From NCBI RefSeq assembly GCF_018314255.1, contig NZ_CP073066.1:1054001-1118000 (forward strand): a stretch of 64,000 nucleotides of DNA. The letters run 5' to 3'. The notes under the pieces were generated by a model. That model did no database searches, was not told the origin of the DNA, and worked only from the letters and a program-made list of their open reading frames with translations. A program made the translations under genes and the position numbers. Source of the DNA: Lentilactobacillus buchneri (GTDB lineage Bacteria; Bacillota; Bacilli; Lactobacillales; Lactobacillaceae). Positions 61,845-64,000 of the stretch are shown here, in pieces (the stretch's first letter is position 1; each line of letters begins with the position of its first letter).

Positions 61845-62573
61845 CTATTGTTTTGGATTCACATCGTAAACCTCAACGCAATAGCCACGGTAACCGCAAT
61901 TGGGACACGTTAGTTTCCGCGTCTTGGCAGTATGCTTGGAAAATGTAAAGTCACGCCAGCTCGGTTTGAAATGCTGGTGACAATTTGGGCAGATATACTC
62001 AACTTTGTTGTAATAATCCCGGATAATCCAAATGGCCATTACAATCACAACTGGGAAGATGATTGCGGCTGGCACCCAATTGCCGGTGATAATCCAAACG
62101 GCAATTGCTAAGATTTCCAGTGCATCCATCATCAGTCCCCAAGTTAACATCCACCAGCGAAACTTGGTTAATTTTGGTTTGCTTTCCATCATATTTTCGA
62201 TGCCGTCAAGGTCAGGTTGGGAAATTAGCGCATAATCAGCCAGGCTGTCTTGAACCTTGCGAATCATTTCCAGCTGATCCGCGGTCATTGTCATCTCATG
62301 CTGAATTTTCTTTTCCTGTTCCTTAAGCATCAACGACAGGACTTGAGTTGAATTATCTTCTGATAACAGGTCTTTAATCGTCGTCAGAGATAGGCCCATT
62401 GATTTCAACAATAAAATCAATCGCAAGGTTTTCAACTCTTTGTCCGTGTATAAGCGACGGCCGCCATCTGAAATGGTTGTCGGATTCAAGATTCCTTTTT
62501 GATCATAGTATTGGATGGTCCTGATTGATACACCACCCAACTTGGCAAACTCTCCTGTTGTATATGTCGACAT
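61845..62573 (-). CDS. Membrane-bound MerR-family regulator with zinc ribbon
   Basis: A 242-residue protein joining three parts. The N-terminal MerR HTH (about 1-70) has YTTGEFAKLGGVSIRTIQYY and GRRLYTDKEL. A coiled-coil-like helix follows (about 75-125), then two membrane helices (about 142-160 and 164-184), then a zinc ribbon (CPNCHQHF ... CPNCGYRGYC, about 193-230). ATG 62573 follows CAGGAGGTGAAACC. A DNA-binding domain tied to the membrane suggests sensing of membrane or drug stress. It is monocistronic; the target is unknown, with a TSUP exporter gene next upstream. Confidence 0.88.
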   Translation of the reverse strand: MSTYTTGEFAKLGGVSIRTIQYYDQKGILNPTTISDGGRRLYTDKELKTLRLILLLKSMGLSLTTIKDLLSEDNSTQVLSLMLKEQEKKIQHEMTMTADQLEMIRKVQDSLADYALISQPDLDGIENMMESKPKLTKFRWWMLTWGLMMDALEILAIAVWIITGNWVPAAIIFPVVIVMAIWIIRDYYNKVEYICPNCHQHFKPSWRDFTFSKHTAKTRKLTCPNCGYRGYCVEVYDVNPKQ

Positions 62574-62742
62574 CGGTTTCACCTCCTGATTCTGTTATAG
62601 CTGATGACGTAAGGTGATGAGCAAGGGAAATCTGAATGTAATTGAATTGGTTTTTGTTCGCAAACCAATTGCAAACCAGGTTTGCGTCTTTTTTATCCAC
62701 AATTATCATGCACCATGGGTTAATTCAAGACCTTTATGGCCA

Positions 62743-63477
62743 TTACTTTAATGCCGTAAAGACACCCATCACAACCAACAGAACTCCCAGAATCGGCTTC
62801 ACATATTTCGTGAACTTCTGAGGATCGAGTTTGCCCAACAGGACCGGCGCCAAAAATGATCCCAGAATCGCCCCAAACATGAGGCCAAGCCCCACCGACC
62901 AGTCAACGTTACCGGCAGAAAGGTGAAAGATTAACCCGGTTGCGGTCATTACGACCAGGACTAAGGAAGAAGTGGCGGCCGCGGTGACCATGTCGGATCC
63001 CATCACGAGCAGTCCGGCAACCACCGGTCCACCACCACTGAGCCCGCCGACACCAACCATTAGACCACTGATGACACCATAGACTGGTGCCAACCATTTA
63101 TTAGGATTTTGGTGATCCTTTTGTCTGCTAAACAACGTCTGGAGCCCTAAAATCGCCAAAATCCCCCCGATAATATACAAATAAATTTTGACCGGGATAT
63201 ATGGTGAGATCAAGGATCCCACAACCACAGCTGGGACTGCAAAAATGATCATCCGCCAAGCAATCCGTAATTTAATTTTGTGTAGTCGAAAATAAGAGTA
63301 CGAGCCGATTAACAATGATGGAAACGAGGTCACCAATGAAGTGGCGGCCGCGCTTGCTGGCCCCAAGCCAAAGACCGTCGTGAGAATTCCAAGGTAAAAG
63401 GCGGCCCCGCCACCGCCGAGGGTAATCACAACGGTGCCGATGATAAAGCCAACGATAATCAGTAACAGAATGTTCAT
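62743..63477 (-). CDS. TSUP-family (TauE/SafE) anion exporter
   Basis: A 244-residue membrane protein with eight predicted helices in two repeats. Family motifs occur twice: ITLGGGGAAFYLGILTT near 17-33 and GVGGLSGGGPVVAGLLV near 142-158. ATG 63477 follows GGAAGGAATG; a Met 14 codons earlier is less likely. Members carry sulfite, sulfoacetate or other organosulfur anions; the substrate here is not known. 63478-63708 upstream holds only intergenic sequence. Confidence 0.9.
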   Translation of the reverse strand: MNILLLIIVGFIIGTVVITLGGGGAAFYLGILTTVFGLGPASAAATSLVTSFPSLLIGSYSYFRLHKIKLRIAWRMIIFAVPAVVVGSLISPYIPVKIYLYIIGGILAILGLQTLFSRQKDHQNPNKWLAPVYGVISGLMVGVGGLSGGGPVVAGLLVMGSDMVTAAATSSLVLVVMTATGLIFHLSAGNVDWSVGLGLMFGAILGSFLAPVLLGKLDPQKFTKYVKPILGVLLVVMGVFTALK

Positions 63478-63708
63478 CAAGTCATTCCTTCCAATTGCAA
63501 TAATGTGATTATTGTACACCTTGAAATCGTGCTGCCATCATCCAACTGAACACTATTTTAAAATGATTTGTATTTATCACAAAATTGGGACTACTTTTTG
63601 ATGTTCTGTTGAAGAAATCCCCCCACATTTTTCTCAAGGGGCCATTTGTGTGATACATTTAACATGTAAGGTTTTTCGATTCCAATGGAAATAGTGGGGT
63701 GATATAGA

Positions 63709-64000
63709 ATGAATGAGAAGGAAAAAGCTCAAAACGCCAAACGAGCCAACATCATGTGGATCATGCTGTCACTGATGGTGCTGATTGTGATTGCCGGCAT
63801 CGTCGGGATTATCATGAAAAGCCATCAAACCAACCAATATAAAGATATGATTCGACAGAGTATTGTCGCTTATAACAAGACCGATCCAGAAACGACCCTT
63901 TCACCAACCAGCAAAACAAAAGTTTACCGGGTACGTAAATCAGGTGACGGTCAGTTCTTTGTTCAATTGAATGGCACTTCACCAAAGTTCGTCTACCAAA
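63709..64000 (+). CDS. Partial membrane-anchored protein cut by the window end
   Basis: ATG 63709 follows GGGGTGATAT and the frame is open to the window end (97 codons). A charged start (NEKEKAQNAKRAN) precedes one strong helix (about 16-38, IMWIMLSLMVLIVIAGIVGI), then a hydrophilic outer part (KTKVYRVRKSGDGQFFVQLN). It is a type II anchored extracytoplasmic protein of unknown family. The remainder lies outside the window. Confidence 0.75.
   Translation, partial: MNEKEKAQNAKRANIMWIMLSLMVLIVIAGIVGIIMKSHQTNQYKDMIRQSIVAYNKTDPETTLSPTSKTKVYRVRKSGDGQFFVQLNGTSPKFVYQ

Overview
The window looks like a chromosomal segment of a heterofermentative Lactobacillaceae species, most probably of the Lentilactobacillus (L. 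buchneri) type. This is inferred from gene content only: strong AGGAGG ribosome binding sites, GTG/TTG starts, T-box leaders, ISL3 and IS30 elements, pyruvate oxidase, oleate hydratase, acetolactate decarboxylase and a CopY-box copper operon. No rRNA, tRNA, CRISPR array, prophage or replication origin was seen. Almost every transcription unit ends in a clear intrinsic terminator, so operon limits are well defined.

Layout. 0-5 kb: AraC-type regulator with a small membrane protein, a secreted GH25 lysozyme, an orphan Zn/Mn-binding lipoprotein with a likely metal operator, a secreted amidase and an isochorismatase-like hydrolase. 5-7 kb: brnQ behind an isoleucine T-box. 7.1-10.8 kb: an AT-rich bacteriocin cassette (Xre repressor, C39 peptidase-ABC exporter, a 43-aa membrane peptide, two double-glycine peptides each with a GxxxG motif, a putative immunity protein). 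10.9-15 kb: a D-2-hydroxyacid dehydrogenase, ISL3 copy 1 and a PucR-type regulator. 15-22 kb: SDR, secreted protein, pyruvate oxidase, alpha/beta hydrolase, prephenate dehydratase and a PanE-type reductase behind a valine T-box. 22.3-25 kb: copper operon (two cupredoxin chaperones and a CopA ATPase) with two CopY boxes but no copY. 25-32.5 kb: htpX-lemA, two M20 peptidases, a fused glutamine-type ABC binding protein/permease, gdhA.

32.5-36.1 kb is a decayed arabinoside locus: an intact AraC regulator surrounded by remnants of a GPH sugar transporter and of GH127 beta-L-arabinofuranosidase genes (one start, one end), with ISL3 copy 2 sitting in the loop of the shared terminator. 36-42 kb: oleate hydratase with a 40-aa partner, a DHA2 drug exporter, IS30, an AraT-like aminotransferase. 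42-47 kb: DUF421/DUF3290 pair and a poly-N-acetylglucosamine operon (GH20 lipoprotein, PgaC/IcaA synthase, IcaD-like protein, IcaB-like deacetylase) in which the synthase has an in-frame amber codon. 47-64 kb: ABC exporter, DJ-1/PfpI protein, sugar porter, AlsD, HAD phosphatase, MHS transporter, Dps, AKR, a flavin reductase pair, fructosamine kinase, ECF sigma/anti-sigma pair, membrane-bound MerR regulator, TSUP transporter and one CDS running off the right edge.

Themes: branched-chain amino acid control by T-boxes (Ile uptake; Val-controlled reductase), pyruvate overflow (Pox, AlsD), metal and oxidative defence (Cu operon, Dps, metal-binding lipoprotein), cell-wall and matrix turnover, and insertion sequences that sit in or beside terminators. 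No single clearly new system was found; the best leads are the compact bacteriocin cassette, the valine T-box on panE, the arabinoside gene graveyard and the small protein next to oleate hydratase.
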